A stretch of 64,000 nt of DNA from Colocasia esculenta (taxonomy: Eukaryota > Streptophyta > Magnoliopsida > Alismatales > Araceae). Below, piece after piece: positions 1 through 10,197 of the stretch. Both the position numbers and the translations under genes were made by a program. Where the stretch lies: positions 77,980,631-78,044,630 of the forward strand of contig CM024755.1 in NCBI GenBank assembly GCA_014218235.1, in the 5' to 3' direction. Each line of letters opens with the position of its first letter. The stretch's first letter is position 1. Below the pieces are notes generated by a model. It searched no databases and was not told the origin of the DNA. It saw nothing but the letters and a program-made list of their open reading frames with translations.

Positions 1-1555
1 GCGGCGTGAGCGTCAGCAGAGCGACCGGCGCCTCCGTCGGTCAGTATTTAGCAGGTTCCTCCAGCAGGCGGAGGAACGAGGAGGAGGAGAGAGGCGCGAC
101 AGGGCGAGGGTAGCGCCCAGGACGGCAGAGGTGGTGGCGAGATGCTACCACTCCGATAGGCATGAGGGATCCGGGGAGAGTGGCGGTGGACAGTGAGGAG
201 ACTTGTGAGCCACCTCCCCTTTATCTATGTACATATGTTCATAGCTTAGTGCAACTTTCTTTTCTTTCATGTCAACAATTGTGATAAATGAATGGTTTGC
301 GATTGACACGAGTGAGAGGCGAGTTTCAAACAAGCGAGAGAGGAGGGAGTCTTGAGTGCGACATTGTACTCTGCTTTTGAAATGCCTGTTCCTGCACACA
401 CTTAGAAGAGCAAGTTAGATATGTTCTTAGGCTCAGCCCCTTGCGTAAAATGATAGAAATCTAACTCCGTAATTGTCAAGGGGGCGGCCTTATTGAATAG
501 GCGAAAAGACAATGAAAAATAATGCATGCTAGAAAGAAAAGCAATATGTACACACATTTTTTTATTTTTTCTGAAAATTATATATTTTTTGGATTTGGGA
601 ATCTTTTGATTTTTTGGATTTTTTGAAGTTTTTATTTTTTTTGGGTTGTTTTGAGGATCTTTTGATTTTTTTTTAGATTTTGAAGTTTTGAATTTTTTTT
701 TTGGGTTTTGAGGATCTTTTAATTTTTTTGGATTTGAGCTTTTTTGATTTTTTTTTTTTGAAATTTTAAATTTTTGATTTTGATAAACAACACTTCTTAG
801 TCTTGAGCGATTAACCTGACTTCTTAGTCTTGCGATTAACCCTGAGTCTTGCCTCATTTCGCCTTTGACGAGTAAGATTTATGTGCAACGTATATTCATC
901 TTAGGTTCGCTAAGATTTCTTGCCCCTGGGATGTCAATGTTCCAACACAGACCAAGTGTAGGGATTCTTTGGTCATTTTAGGGAGGATAAGAAGAATATA
1001 AATGTGATAAGACTTAATCTCAGGGTCGGAGTTACTGACTTGTAAGACTTGCAACGAGTATGCCACATGTGAGATTCATCTGTTGTCCAGGGACTTTAGG
1101 GCCACATCATTTTTTTTTTTTGACTGGGGCATGCGTGCGACCGGGCTCAAGGGCGTCCCGCGGGAAACTGTACTGCCACTCTTTAACACGCCCCTTCATT
1201 TTATCATTTCGTCGCTTTATTTTTTTGTGCTATATGCTTTTCTTAGAGCTGCCCGTCCCTCTTTGAGACTTCAGACACATGGTTTATACTGTTGCAGGTT
1301 TACCGGTTAGCCCTCCCCTTGCCCCGAGACCTTGTCCGAGTTGGGAGAGAATTGAGCTTTTGCTCCCTGAGCGAGGGCTAAGCGAGAACACCATACATGA
1401 AGGGGCAATGACCTTGTTAGTGGTTGAGTATGTAATTGCGCATAAATATTATTCCGCCAATAGGAGAGGGAGCGAGACACTGGAAAACGACTACCTGTCA
1501 ATTGGTGTTGTTATCAAAAGACTGTTTATCAGGGGTAGAATCTTTAAGATATAAT
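1..1555 (-). mobile_element. 3' non-coding part of the Tat-type gypsy element
   Basis: No credible gene is seen here. The stretch lies downstream (minus strand) of the integrase remnant, so it is read as the 3' untranslated part of the same retroelement. Positions 549-780 are a long T-rich run on the plus strand (A-rich on the element's strand) built from imperfect repeats of GATTTTTTGGATTT type; this is low complexity, not coding. No terminal TG...CA LTR boundary was found, so the 3' LTR probably lies left of the window. Assignment rests on position only. Confidence 0.5.
549..780. repeat. T-rich low-complexity tract
   Basis: About 230 bases dominated by T runs separated by GGATTT, GAAG and GAGGATCTTTT. 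Reading it on the minus strand gives a lysine/asparagine-rich pseudo-peptide with no domain. A similar A-rich linker (minus strand) occurs inside the element at 5657-5764. Confidence 0.8.
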
Positions 1556-2370
1556 CCATTCCATGGGTGAGAGAGTTCATCGCCATCGGCATTCACTAGC
1601 CTATACGCGTTCCCGGGTACACTTCTTTAACGACGTACGGCCCTCCCAGTTTGCAGACAATTTTGACCTTGGACCTCCAGGTTTTATGAAAATTCGCTTC
1701 AAAACCATGTCTCATTCTTGAAACTTACGCTTAATTACTTTCTTTTGAAAAGATCTTGAGAGTCTATTTTGATATGAAAGCACATGATCAGCTGCAGCTA
1801 GACGCCGTTCGTCTAAGAGTTCTAGTTGTGTAAGTAATGCCTCCCGATGTTCATCGGGATTAAGTTCTTTGCCCAACTGAATTCTTAGCGAAGGAATGAG
1901 GATCTCGTGTGGACATACCGCTTCCATTCCGTATGTAAGTGAGAAGGGAGTTTGCCCCGTGGGCGTTCGTACGGAGGTGCGGTAGGCCCACAAAGCCTCA
2001 ATTAGCTTTTCTGGCCAGTCAGCGAATTTATTAGACTCACAGGTTTTCTTCAGAATTTTCAAAAGTGTTTTATTTGTGGCTTCGGCCTGGCCGTTGCCCT
2101 GTGGATAATAAGGAGACGAATGATGCAAGGAAATATTGAACCTCTTACATAGGTCTTGAAGCTCTTGGGATATGAACTGCGGTCCATTGTCGGTGACGAG
2201 GCTGCCTGGTACTCCAAACCGCGCAATGATGTTCTTCATGATGAATCTACATACGGTCGAACCTTTGATTTCTGCAAATGCTTCTGCTTCGGCCCACTTG
2301 GTGAAATACTCAGTAGCAGTGAGGATGAAGGATTTTTGTTTTATCTGAGCATTAGGATCACCAAGGGCCC
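1556..2370 (-). pseudogene. Integrase core and C-terminus, broken
   Basis: Retroviral-type integrase of a Ty3/gypsy element, which would insert the element's cDNA into host DNA. The second and third catalytic acidic residues are visible in VTDNGPQF and QGNGQAEATNKTLL; the first is in FDIIGP at the end of the neighbouring segment (about 2376). After the core comes WAYRTSVRTPTGQTPF, then the C-terminal WEG-PYVVKEV region. Breaks: about one base is lost near 2368, separating this part from the upstream frame (the missing frame reads on through FILTATEYFTKWAEA); an in-frame TGA stands at 1712-1714 between QE and DMVLKR; and another one-base shift lies near 1610 before PYVVKEV. No chromodomain follows. 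The gene cannot make a full product. Confidence 0.88.
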
Positions 2371-3255
2371 GATGATATCAAAGGCCCACATGGAGAAAGG
2401 CCAAGGAGAAGATAGTGGATGCAAAGAGGAAGACGGAGCATGGATTTTATCGGCATGGATTTGGCATCTGACACACCTACGAACGTAGGCGGCACAGTCC
2501 TCTTCTAGGGTTGGCCAGTAGTAGCCCTGCCTAAGGATCTTCTTGGCTAACATCTGACCATTCACATGCCCTCCGCATTCACCGGAGTGGGATCCTTCCA
2601 CTATCTTCCAAGCCTCTTCATCGGTCACACATCTAAGGAGCATGCCATTTAGAGCGCGTCTGTAAAGAACTTCACCCACGAGGGTATACTTTAATGCCGC
2701 TCTACGGATAGCTCGCCTATCTTCTGCTTCAGCTTCTTCCGGGAGGGTACCGTCTCTGCAGAATTGCTCAATCTCATGGTACCACGGCCTCTCTTCTTCC
2801 ATCAATTCTCCTAATTCAACAAGCAACAATTCCTTCGCTTCTTTCTTCTCTGCCTTCAGAACTAGGGAGCTCCTAAGGTTTGAGAACCAAGGATCCTGAG
2901 TTGAGGGAGCTTCTAATCTCTGAACAGTGATAGTCTCAGCACTACGACTGAGAGGGAAGGAGAGAGAGGAAGCTAACGATGCCAGAGCATCGGCCAGAAT
3001 GTTCTGAGAGCGAGGAGTATGAATATAGATGAGTTGACGGAATTGCTTGGCCAGGAGCGTGACCAGATCTTGATAGGGCTTGAGCTTGGGGTCACGAGTG
3101 CGATAGGTAGAAAGGACTTGCCGAAGAACGAGCTGAGAATCTCCTATGATCTTGAGGTGACGCGCGCCTAAAAGGTAGGCAAGCTTAAGACCGGCTAGGA
3201 GAGCCTCATACTCGGAGATATTATTGGTGGCGTAGAACTGGAGTTGATAAGCCAA
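2341..3255 (-). pseudogene. Second (archaeal-type) RNase H and integrase zinc-binding domain
   Basis: Starts in the middle of an RNase H fold: EYEALLAGLKLA and IIGDSQLVLRQV supply two catalytic acidic residues, while the first (HFDGA) lies in the preceding frame at about 3345. After a linker comes the HHCC zinc-binding domain of integrase (H of GGHVNGQM, then CVRCQIHAD), ending at FDIIGP with the first catalytic Asp. A second RNase H between RT/RNase H and integrase is the hallmark of the Tat lineage of plant Ty3/gypsy elements. A one-base shift near 3250 splits it from the RT frame. Defective. Confidence 0.87.
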
Positions 3256-5657
3256 AGGAATGGTGACCCTTCTGGGGTGAGCAAGACAGCACCTATGCCC
3301 CGTCCCCTAGAATTGAGAGCCCCATCGAAGTGGAGCGACCAGAAGGGATCATGAGAGACAAGTGATAGGTTTTCATCGGGGAATTCCTCTTGAACCGTAT
3401 CACTATGAGGAAGAGGGAGGTGAGCAAGATGCTCAGCAATGGCATACCCTTTTATGGCTTTCTGAACGATAAAGGAGATATCAAACTGAGAGAGGAAACT
3501 TTGCCAGCGTGCCAATCTGTCGGCGAGGACTGGCTTTTCCAGGAGATACCTAATAGGATCCATTCTAGAAATCAAACTCACCTTATGAGCTAGGAAGTAG
3601 TGCTTCAATTTCTGCACCACCCAGACTAGCGCTGCACAGGTTTTCTCCATTGTGGTGAGTTTGAGCTCGGAAGGATTGAAGAGCCTAGATAGGTAGTAGA
3701 CTGCCCTTTCTTTGCCAGATTCGTCATGCTGAGCAAGGACAGCTCCTAGGGAGTCCTCAATTGTTGACAGATATAGGATTAAGGGTTTCCCAGGGCTAGG
3801 CGCCTGAAGCACGGGCGGATTCATAAGATAACTTTTGAGCTCATCGAAGGCCTCTTGGCACTTATCGTTCCATTCAAAATTAACTCCTCCTCTCAACAGT
3901 TCGTAGAAGGGACGGCATCTTTGAGAGTGCTGAGATATAAATCTCCTTATGAACTGCAGCCGACCAATCAAACCTCGAAGCTCGGATATGTTCTTGGGAG
4001 GAGGCATCTCGTTGATTGCCTTGGCCTTGTGCGGGTCTATCTGAATCCCCCGTTTACTAACTATGAAGCCTAGCAACTTTCCTGAGGAAACTCCAAACAC
4101 GCACTTCTTTGGATTCATCTTCAATTGATACTCTTGTGCGCGACGGAAGACTTTGGCAAGCACGGAGGAATGTTCTCTTCGAGTTCTCGACTTCACCACA
4201 ATATCATCCACGTAAACCTCAACATCAATATGTATCATGTCGTGGAAGATAGCTAACATTGCTCTTTGATAAGTGGCGCCGGCATTCTTTAGTCCAAACG
4301 GCATAACCACATAGCAATATGTTCCCCATGGGGTGGTGAAGGAGGTCTTCTCTTGATCCTCCGGGGCTAGACGAATTTGGTTGTAACCGGAATACCCATC
4401 CATGAATGATAGAGTTTCGAACCCTGCTGTATTATCGATCAAGACATCTAAATGAGGTAAGGGGAAATCATCCTTAGGACATGCCTTATTCAAGTCCCGG
4501 AAGTCTATGCAGATACGCACTCTTCCGTCCTTCTTCATCACCGGGACAATGTTTGCCACCCACAAAGGATAGAGGACTACACGGATGAACTTAGCTTTGT
4601 GTAGTTTATCAATCTCCTCTTTCATCTTCAAAGCAATGTGGGGGAGGAATCTCCTTAGCTTTTGTTTGACGGCAACTGCCCCTGGCTTTAGGATCAACCT
4701 ATGTTCTACCAAATCAGGGTCAATGCCGGGCATGTCATCGTAGGACCAGGCAAATGAATCCTTGAACTCCCTCAACATCTCTATGAGCACTTCTTCTTCT
4801 TCGGGAGGGAGATTAGAGGCTATGGTTAAGAGCCTGGGGTCCTCTTCAGTTCCCACGTTTACCTCCTTAGTAGGTTCATCGACTGCTGAGGTAGGTTCAT
4901 CGAATCTCCTCATACCACTAGCATACGCCTCAGCAGCATCCTCTATCTCACCATCATTCTCATCTAATGGGTCTTCTTCGGCTACGATTTCATATATCCC
5001 AAAGCCATCGTCTAGCCCTTCCTCTATCGGCATCTCCTCTAAGTTCAAAGCCACTGCTTCTTTGACGAACTCTTCGACAGCTAGAAGAGCGCCACACCTC
5101 TGAACTAAGTCTAAGAGATATCTACGGGGTATGCCACTACCCTTCTTCTTCCTAGACGGGGACGGGGACTCACTAGAAACTACCCCTGAACTTGAGCTAG
5201 ATTTGCTATTTACAGGAGGCTCTGGAGAAGCGTCCAGAGATTTATTGGAAAGGAAAACAAATGGTGCGGCAGGGCTGCGGAGGTCCCCCGATGGGACTGG
5301 AGGAGGAAGCGGGCCACCCGAGCTCAGGGTGCCGGCAATAGCATCGGGGTGTAGGGGAGCAGAAGGCCCCTCACCCGAATCGCCCGAAATGGCCATGTCT
5401 GACCGCCAGGAGAAGGCACGAATAGAGCGAAAGAAGGACGACGATGGCCGCCGGGGAGCAGATGTGACGGGGATCGCCGTCGAGAGCGGGAGCAGGAGAG
5501 GGGTGACGGGGATCGCCGTCGAGAGCAGGAGCAGGAGGGAGGTGACGGGGATCGCCGTCGGAAGCAGGAGCAGGAGGGGAGTGACGGGGATCGCCGTCGG
5601 AAGCAGGAGCAGGAGGGAGGTGACGGGGATCACCGTCGGAAGCAGGGAGACACACAC
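3195..5657 (-). pseudogene. Reverse transcriptase and first RNase H (Tat-type pol)
   Basis: A largely open 820-codon frame. It begins with a repetitive, probably non-homologous leader encoded by a 39-bp minisatellite, then a variable acidic linker, then WSYDDMPGIDPDLVEHRL, which is typical of the Tat lineage. The RT palm motifs are intact: RICIDFRDLN, FMDGYSGYNQI, VMPFGLKNAGATYQ and the YVDD box (VEVYVDDIVVKS). The following RNase H shows LYLSTIEDSLGAVLAQ where the family usually has an Asp-based motif, so this first RNase H looks degenerate. The second RNase H begins with WSLHFDGALN before the frame is lost near 3250. The product would copy element RNA into DNA; here it is fossil. Confidence 0.92.
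5464..5645. repeat. 39-bp minisatellite in the pol leader
   Basis: About 4.7 tandem copies of a 39-bp unit containing GTGACGGGGATCGCC and GAAGCAGGAGCAGGAGG-like blocks. Units differ mainly by GAGAGC versus GGAAGC. Since 39 is a multiple of 3, each unit adds 13 codons (minus strand) without changing frame, giving a repeated L-L-P-T-A-I-P-V-T pattern. Confidence 0.9.
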
Positions 5658-5764
5658 TTTTTTTGAATTTAATTTTTTGTTATATTTTTTTTTGAATTTT
5701 TTTTTGAATTTTCTATATATATATATTTATTTATTTTTTTGATTTTTTTTTGAATAAAAAGGAA
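5657..5764. repeat. A/T-rich linker between G-patch and RT frames
   Basis: On the element's strand this is A-rich with a short (TA)n tract. It separates two different reading frames. Ogre/Tat relatives are known to carry an intron between protease and RT; whether this linker is part of one cannot be decided here, because its A-rich strand is the transcript strand and clear splice sites are not evident. Confidence 0.5.
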
Positions 5765-6568
5765 TTATATTAGATTAAATGGCTTCGGAAAAAAAGACAG
5801 GACCGAACCATTAAAGAAAATGATGAAGCGGGGTGAAGGACGAATGAACGCCTCAACGGCGGCGGGTGAGATTTGGACAATGAAGGGGAGAGGCCAAAGA
5901 ACGAAACTAACATTAAAATTGAATATGGACGAAATAAAATGAGTAGGAGGCCGGGAGAACCCTGGCCAGAACTTCTGTATAAGCAGGGGTGAATGATCCA
6001 ACTGACTGTCCTCACCAAATCCAGGCAACTGTCGCCTGGTGGTGGTTGCTGATGTGGATAGCGGTGCCACTTGCGGCACATCTTCTTTGCTGAACATCCG
6101 ATTGACCGCAGAAATAAGGTCTTCTAATTCTGGCTCTTCTTCCTCATCTTCTAATTTTTCATACAACAGACTAACTGATGAGACAGCGTCATCTTGATTC
6201 GGATTCTCAGTATCTTCCTTGGCTCTCTTCTTTTTGTTGGGCCGCTGTTCCTCTAAAGCTCGATAAGCTGATCTGGGTACTTCCGTTGTGGTGTTATAGC
6301 CGGGCTGGATGGGCCCCTTGACAAAGTGCTCATACAAGGACCAGGTGAGTGGGCCATGGTCCGATTGCGACGGAGATGAGAAAACGGCCCACTCTGAGTA
6401 CCCAAGGCCATGCTTCGTGAATTTCTTGGTGCTGGCCACAGTCTTGGTTTGCCCCTGGAGGTGGGTACCTAGACCTCTTCCTGACTGATATCCCAGCCTG
6501 AACATGATGTCCCACCCTTTTGCATTTGCGTCCACGCCTTTCCTGATCGCCACTACAGGTGCAGACAC
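5765..6568 (-). CDS. G-patch domain segment of Tat-type polyprotein
   Basis: A 267-codon open segment between protease and RT. Near its start, GWDIMFRLGYQSGRGLG...QG followed by HGLGYS fits the G-patch consensus (a glycine-rich RNA/RNA-helicase-interacting module). The middle is acidic and lysine-rich (EDEEEEPELEDLI), and the C-terminal 70 residues have no recognisable domain. In betaretroviruses a G-patch also sits directly after the protease, so the order is notable. The segment is in a different frame from both neighbours, so the polyprotein is broken. It is probably not translated on its own. Confidence 0.7.
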   Translation of the reverse strand: MSAPVVAIRKGVDANAKGWDIMFRLGYQSGRGLGTHLQGQTKTVASTKKFTKHGLGYSEWAVFSSPSQSDHGPLTWSLYEHFVKGPIQPGYNTTTEVPRSAYRALEEQRPNKKKRAKEDTENPNQDDAVSSVSLLYEKLEDEEEEPELEDLISAVNRMFSKEDVPQVAPLSTSATTTRRQLPGFGEDSQLDHSPLLIQKFWPGFSRPPTHFISSIFNFNVSFVLWPLPFIVQISPAAVEAFIRPSPRFIIFFNGSVLSFFPKPFNLI

Positions 6569-6577
6569 AATTGGGGG

Positions 6578-7410
6578 TTAGAAGAAATGTATAGGCCCAA
6601 GTGTAGTTGACATCAAGCACCGAGATGATGGGCTTATTGGACGGCCATACCGACGCAGCACTCTCTCAACGGCTTCCATTGTATGTGTTGTCGTCACACT
6701 TTTTACCTTGACTATCCGCCCTTGGAAGGGGAACTTCAGACACTGATGTGCTGTAGATGGCACTGCCCCTAATGACTCAATCCATGGGCGCCTAAGATGG
6801 CCTTGTAGGTGTGATCAATGTTCAATACATAGAATTCCACAGACATGATGAGAGGGCCCAATTCTGCTTGCAAAGTGATGACTCCATGGCAGGCACGTCG
6901 TGAATTGTCATATGCAGCGATGGTGGTAGGCGTGGGCTGCAGTTGACGTTCCGATATGTTGCACGCTCTAAGAGTGCTTAGTGGACATACATTAATAGAG
7001 GCTCCTGTGTCCACTAGAGCTGCATCGACGGCCACTTTGTTTATGGTGAGTGTCACACATAAGGGCATTTTTCTGGCTTCGGGGGCAGCCAACTCACCGT
7101 CAGAGAAGGTAATGGTGGGTCCCCTGTTCACTATTGAGAGCACTGAGGGTAGGTTGTCCGGATTCATGTCTTCGCTGACCATGACTCTTTGCAAAAAGGC
7201 CCTGAGAGCGTCTTGGTGAGTCTGTGATCTCTTAATGAGCTCTAATATGGAAATCTTGGCGGGGGTCTGATCCAGGTGCTTCAGGATATCATATTGAGTT
7301 CCCGGTGCCGGATCAATCTCTTCTGTATCTTGTTGCTGCTGATTGTTGGTTTGTTGGCTTGGTTGACCTGGCATAGGCACGGATGCGTTAGGGTACATCC
7401 GATGGAACAT
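6578..7410 (-). pseudogene. Retropepsin-like aspartic protease, frameshifted
   Basis: The protease would cleave the gag-pol polyprotein. The catalytic motif VDTGASINV is intact at about 6990-7016, followed by the hydrophobic flap/core region and KAILG at about 6800. Normally the frame continues into RPW; here it reads GAHGLSH and stops because about one base is missing near 6793. The continuation (GAVPSTAHQCLKFPF) is visible in the next frame down to 6578. Gag ends at 7479 in another frame. Neighbours: gag upstream, G-patch downstream. Confidence 0.85.
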
Positions 7411-7478
7411 TCGCCCGCTCCGGAGGGCAAGATTATGGTGGAGTGGAGGGGTAGGGGTGTCGAGGATGGAAGGGTTGG

Positions 7479-9631
7479 CTAGTAATGGTGCTGGTGTAGG
7501 GGAGAAGGGACGTTGTTGGGTGGAGGGATAATGGGCGACATGACAGGGGAATAGGATGGCGAGGTGATGGTGGCAATGTGGGGTGTGAGGGAGGGAGGCA
7601 TGGTGGATGTAGGTGCGGGAGCAGTGGGCGTGACATGAGAAATAACCAGAAGCTGGCCTACCTCATGGTCGTCATCGAAGACCCACTGGGCTTCTGGTGG
7701 TGGATGGTGGATGACGGGGTTAACATGCGCAGGTGGAGGAGGTGGTGGAGCTGGTTGAGGGTTCGGAGCAGGCTGATGTTGCGGCATGGGATTACGGATT
7801 ATGCCTAGATCATTCGCCGGCTGCTGCGACTGCTGCTGTTGCTGGTATTGCTGCTGGAAGGGTTGGTACTGCTGTTGTTGTTGTTGCTGTTGCTGTTGTT
7901 GTTGTTGCTGCGGCTGCTGTCGCCTCTGCTGTTGCTGCTGTTGCCTCTGGCCCTGCTGGTCCCTCAAAGTTTGGATCAATCTCTTCATCTCTGCCCAATC
8001 AATCTGGTTCTGCTCATGGAGATCGTATATCATGTCCCGGAATTGGAAGCAATCGGACACATTGTGGCCCGGATGACGATGATAGACGTAGTACTTTGTT
8101 TGATCGGCCGCCATATTCCAATTTGCCTTCTCAGGAGGTAGTCTTAGGGCATTTAGTGACATGAGTGCTGCAAAGACATCAGCTAGAGACTCGGGCAATG
8201 GAGGGTATTGGGCTCTCTTGGGTCCATTGGGCTTCCTGGGGGCATAGCCATTTTGAGGTGGGGGGACTTGAGAGTATTGGCGCTGATCTTGAGGAGGATT
8301 TTGTCCTTGGGGAGGTGGCTGCCTATTGTTGTTGTTGTTCCAAGACTGTTGGGTTTGCTGGGTATAAGGAGACCTACCTACTGGGCCTTGGGGATTGCTA
8401 ACGGCACCTACTTGTTCATTGGTCTGGATCCCCTCGGTGACTGGGCCTTGCGGCTTCTTGGCATAACCGGCCTTGGGGGTCTCAAACATGGAATGTATAG
8501 GCGAGTCCTTGAGTTGGGTTTGAATGAAACGAGCTCGACTATATAGTTGGTGCATGGTAGAAATGTCGTTCATGGCCAAAATAGCTCGGTAGGTTGGTGT
8601 GGCATTGGAGATCAACAACTTTACCTTTTCCTCCTCAGGCATTGGACAACGGACCTTGGCGGCCAAGGAGCGCCACCGGTCAGCATAGGTGGAGAAATCC
8701 TTTTTTGGCTTCATTTTTTCAGCTACCAAATCCACAAAAGAGTATTCGGGCCCCACCTGATCCTAGAATTGCTGCAGAAACCTTTCTTGGACGATTTGGA
8801 AGTCCTCGGCTTCCTCGGGAGGCAATGAATAGAACCACTCTAAGGCTGGACCATCTAATGATTTTCTGAACAGGTACGCCATGAGATGGCGATCATACTT
8901 GTGTGGTGCTGATTCATAGACGAAGTCCTTCAGATGAACATAGGGGTCCCCTACCCCAGAGTATCGACGATATACAGGGAGCTCGGACTAGGGAGGCACC
9001 CGAAGGTATTGGAAGGATGGGAGGGCAATGCCAGCTACCTTCCTAGGATCAATCTGTCTCCGGAGGTCATGAAGCTCCTTCTTCATGTTTGTCCACTCCG
9101 CAAAGAAATTGGAGGGAGATTGGACTTGATGCGTAGAGACAAGGGAGCGTGGCTGCTCAAAGGAATGAGACCTCTCGCGAGGGAGAGGAGCTGGTTCGAC
9201 CGTATAGTACGTAGTTGGAGGGGATCGAGGCCGAACATCTCGTGGGGGAAGGTAGCTTGGTTCTGAAAAATGAATGGCCCGAGGACGGAGAGGTGTAGGA
9301 TCTGCCCCAGACGAAGAAAGGTGGGGAGCTGAAGCGACGTGGGCGGAGGAATCCGCCGGTCGGGCTGAACTTTGACCCCGGGGAGATGAAGGTTGTTTCC
9401 CCTTGGCAGCAGCTATGAACTCTCGGACTTGGTCCGGAGTGAGGTGAGGAAGGAGCTGGCTGAATTGAGAATGGGGGTCATCACCCCCAGTAGGAGAAGG
9501 AGGACTGGATTGGATCCCGGTGATGGAGGGATGCTGGACATGCCCTGGGAGAGTGGCCATGGAAGGTTGGGCCACCTCCTCGAGCAACCCAAGGGAAGGG
9601 CATCGTCGGCAAGGACCCGAAATTGGTCCAT
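7479..9631 (-). pseudogene. Gag with two in-frame amber stops
   Basis: Structural capsid/nucleocapsid gene of the Tat-type element. A start at 9629-9631 gives MDQFRVLADDALPLG; a one-base shift near 9590 moves reading into the long frame that runs to 7479. That frame is interrupted only by TAG at 8988-8990 and TAG at 8763-8765; between and after them the capsid region is continuous (YLFRKSLDGPALEWFYSLPP, then FSTYADRWRSLAAKV). The zinc knuckle is degenerate: YVYHRHPGHNVSDC has Tyr where relatives have the first Cys. A long Gln tract follows (7845-7945). Two TAG stops in one otherwise clean frame suggest decay by C-to-T changes, an inference. Confidence 0.85.
7830..7960. repeat. Gln-codon (CAG/CAA) repeat within gag
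   Basis: On the minus strand a run of CAA/CAG codons encodes a polyglutamine stretch interrupted by Arg, Pro and Tyr. The plus strand reads as repeated TGC/TGT. It lies after the zinc-knuckle remnant and is probably a replication-slippage expansion. Confidence 0.9.
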
Positions 9632-9968
9632 GTCGAAGAGGGGATTATGATAAAGCACAAGGATTGGAGGGGACTAACTCGATCTCCCTAAACAATGACG
9701 CATACACCCCCAACCAATTTGGGGAAAGGGACACACCTAAACTCTATCACGACAAGAAAGACAGAGATGAGAAGGGGGATCAAAGCACTCAAGTTATCAT
9801 GCTTAAAACACAAATTTCTTAAGGTTTGAACTTGACCTTTTAAGTAAATTGATTAAAGAGATGTCACTCGGTCATGCGGTCTCTGATAGGAATGGACTCA
9901 AGTGCTCCGGTATGGCTAAGGGTGGTGCACACTCACACACGAGGATGGCTCAAACTAAGGGTACAACG

Positions 9969-10026
9969 GGTACAACCAGCCCGGCGAACCGCAACGTGCG
10001 TACGGCCACGGGGACTTACGGAGGTC
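9969..10026 (-). promoter_or_regulatory. 58-nt conserved LTR block (Tat copy)
   Basis: On the minus strand it begins GACCTCCGTAAGTC and ends GGGCTGGTTGTACC, with a variable middle. The same two ends at almost the same spacing (59 nt) occur in the chromovirus LTRs at 20450, 27403, 29710, 42062 and 45279. The CC|GTAAGT core resembles a plant 5' splice site. Function unknown. Confidence 0.6.
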
Positions 10027-10197
10027 CTCGGAAGGTGGGCCCGAGTCAGCCTACGAGTGCTCATAGGTGAGAGGACTCACTCAACCAAGGGGAACCTGAT
10101 CAAATGGGATGAGCAGTGTATGCAAGGGACTAAATGTCCCAAATGTATGCAAGAATGAAGATAAGGAGCAAACAGGGTGACAAAACAAGTCCTCGGG

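Noticed and set aside
402..857. Lysine-rich frame on the minus strand
   Set aside because: It is the translation of the T-rich low-complexity tract; no conserved domain.
7733..8164. Cys/Val/Ala/Leu-rich plus-strand frames over gag
   Set aside because: They are antisense to the gag glutamine repeat; the minus frame has the gag homology.
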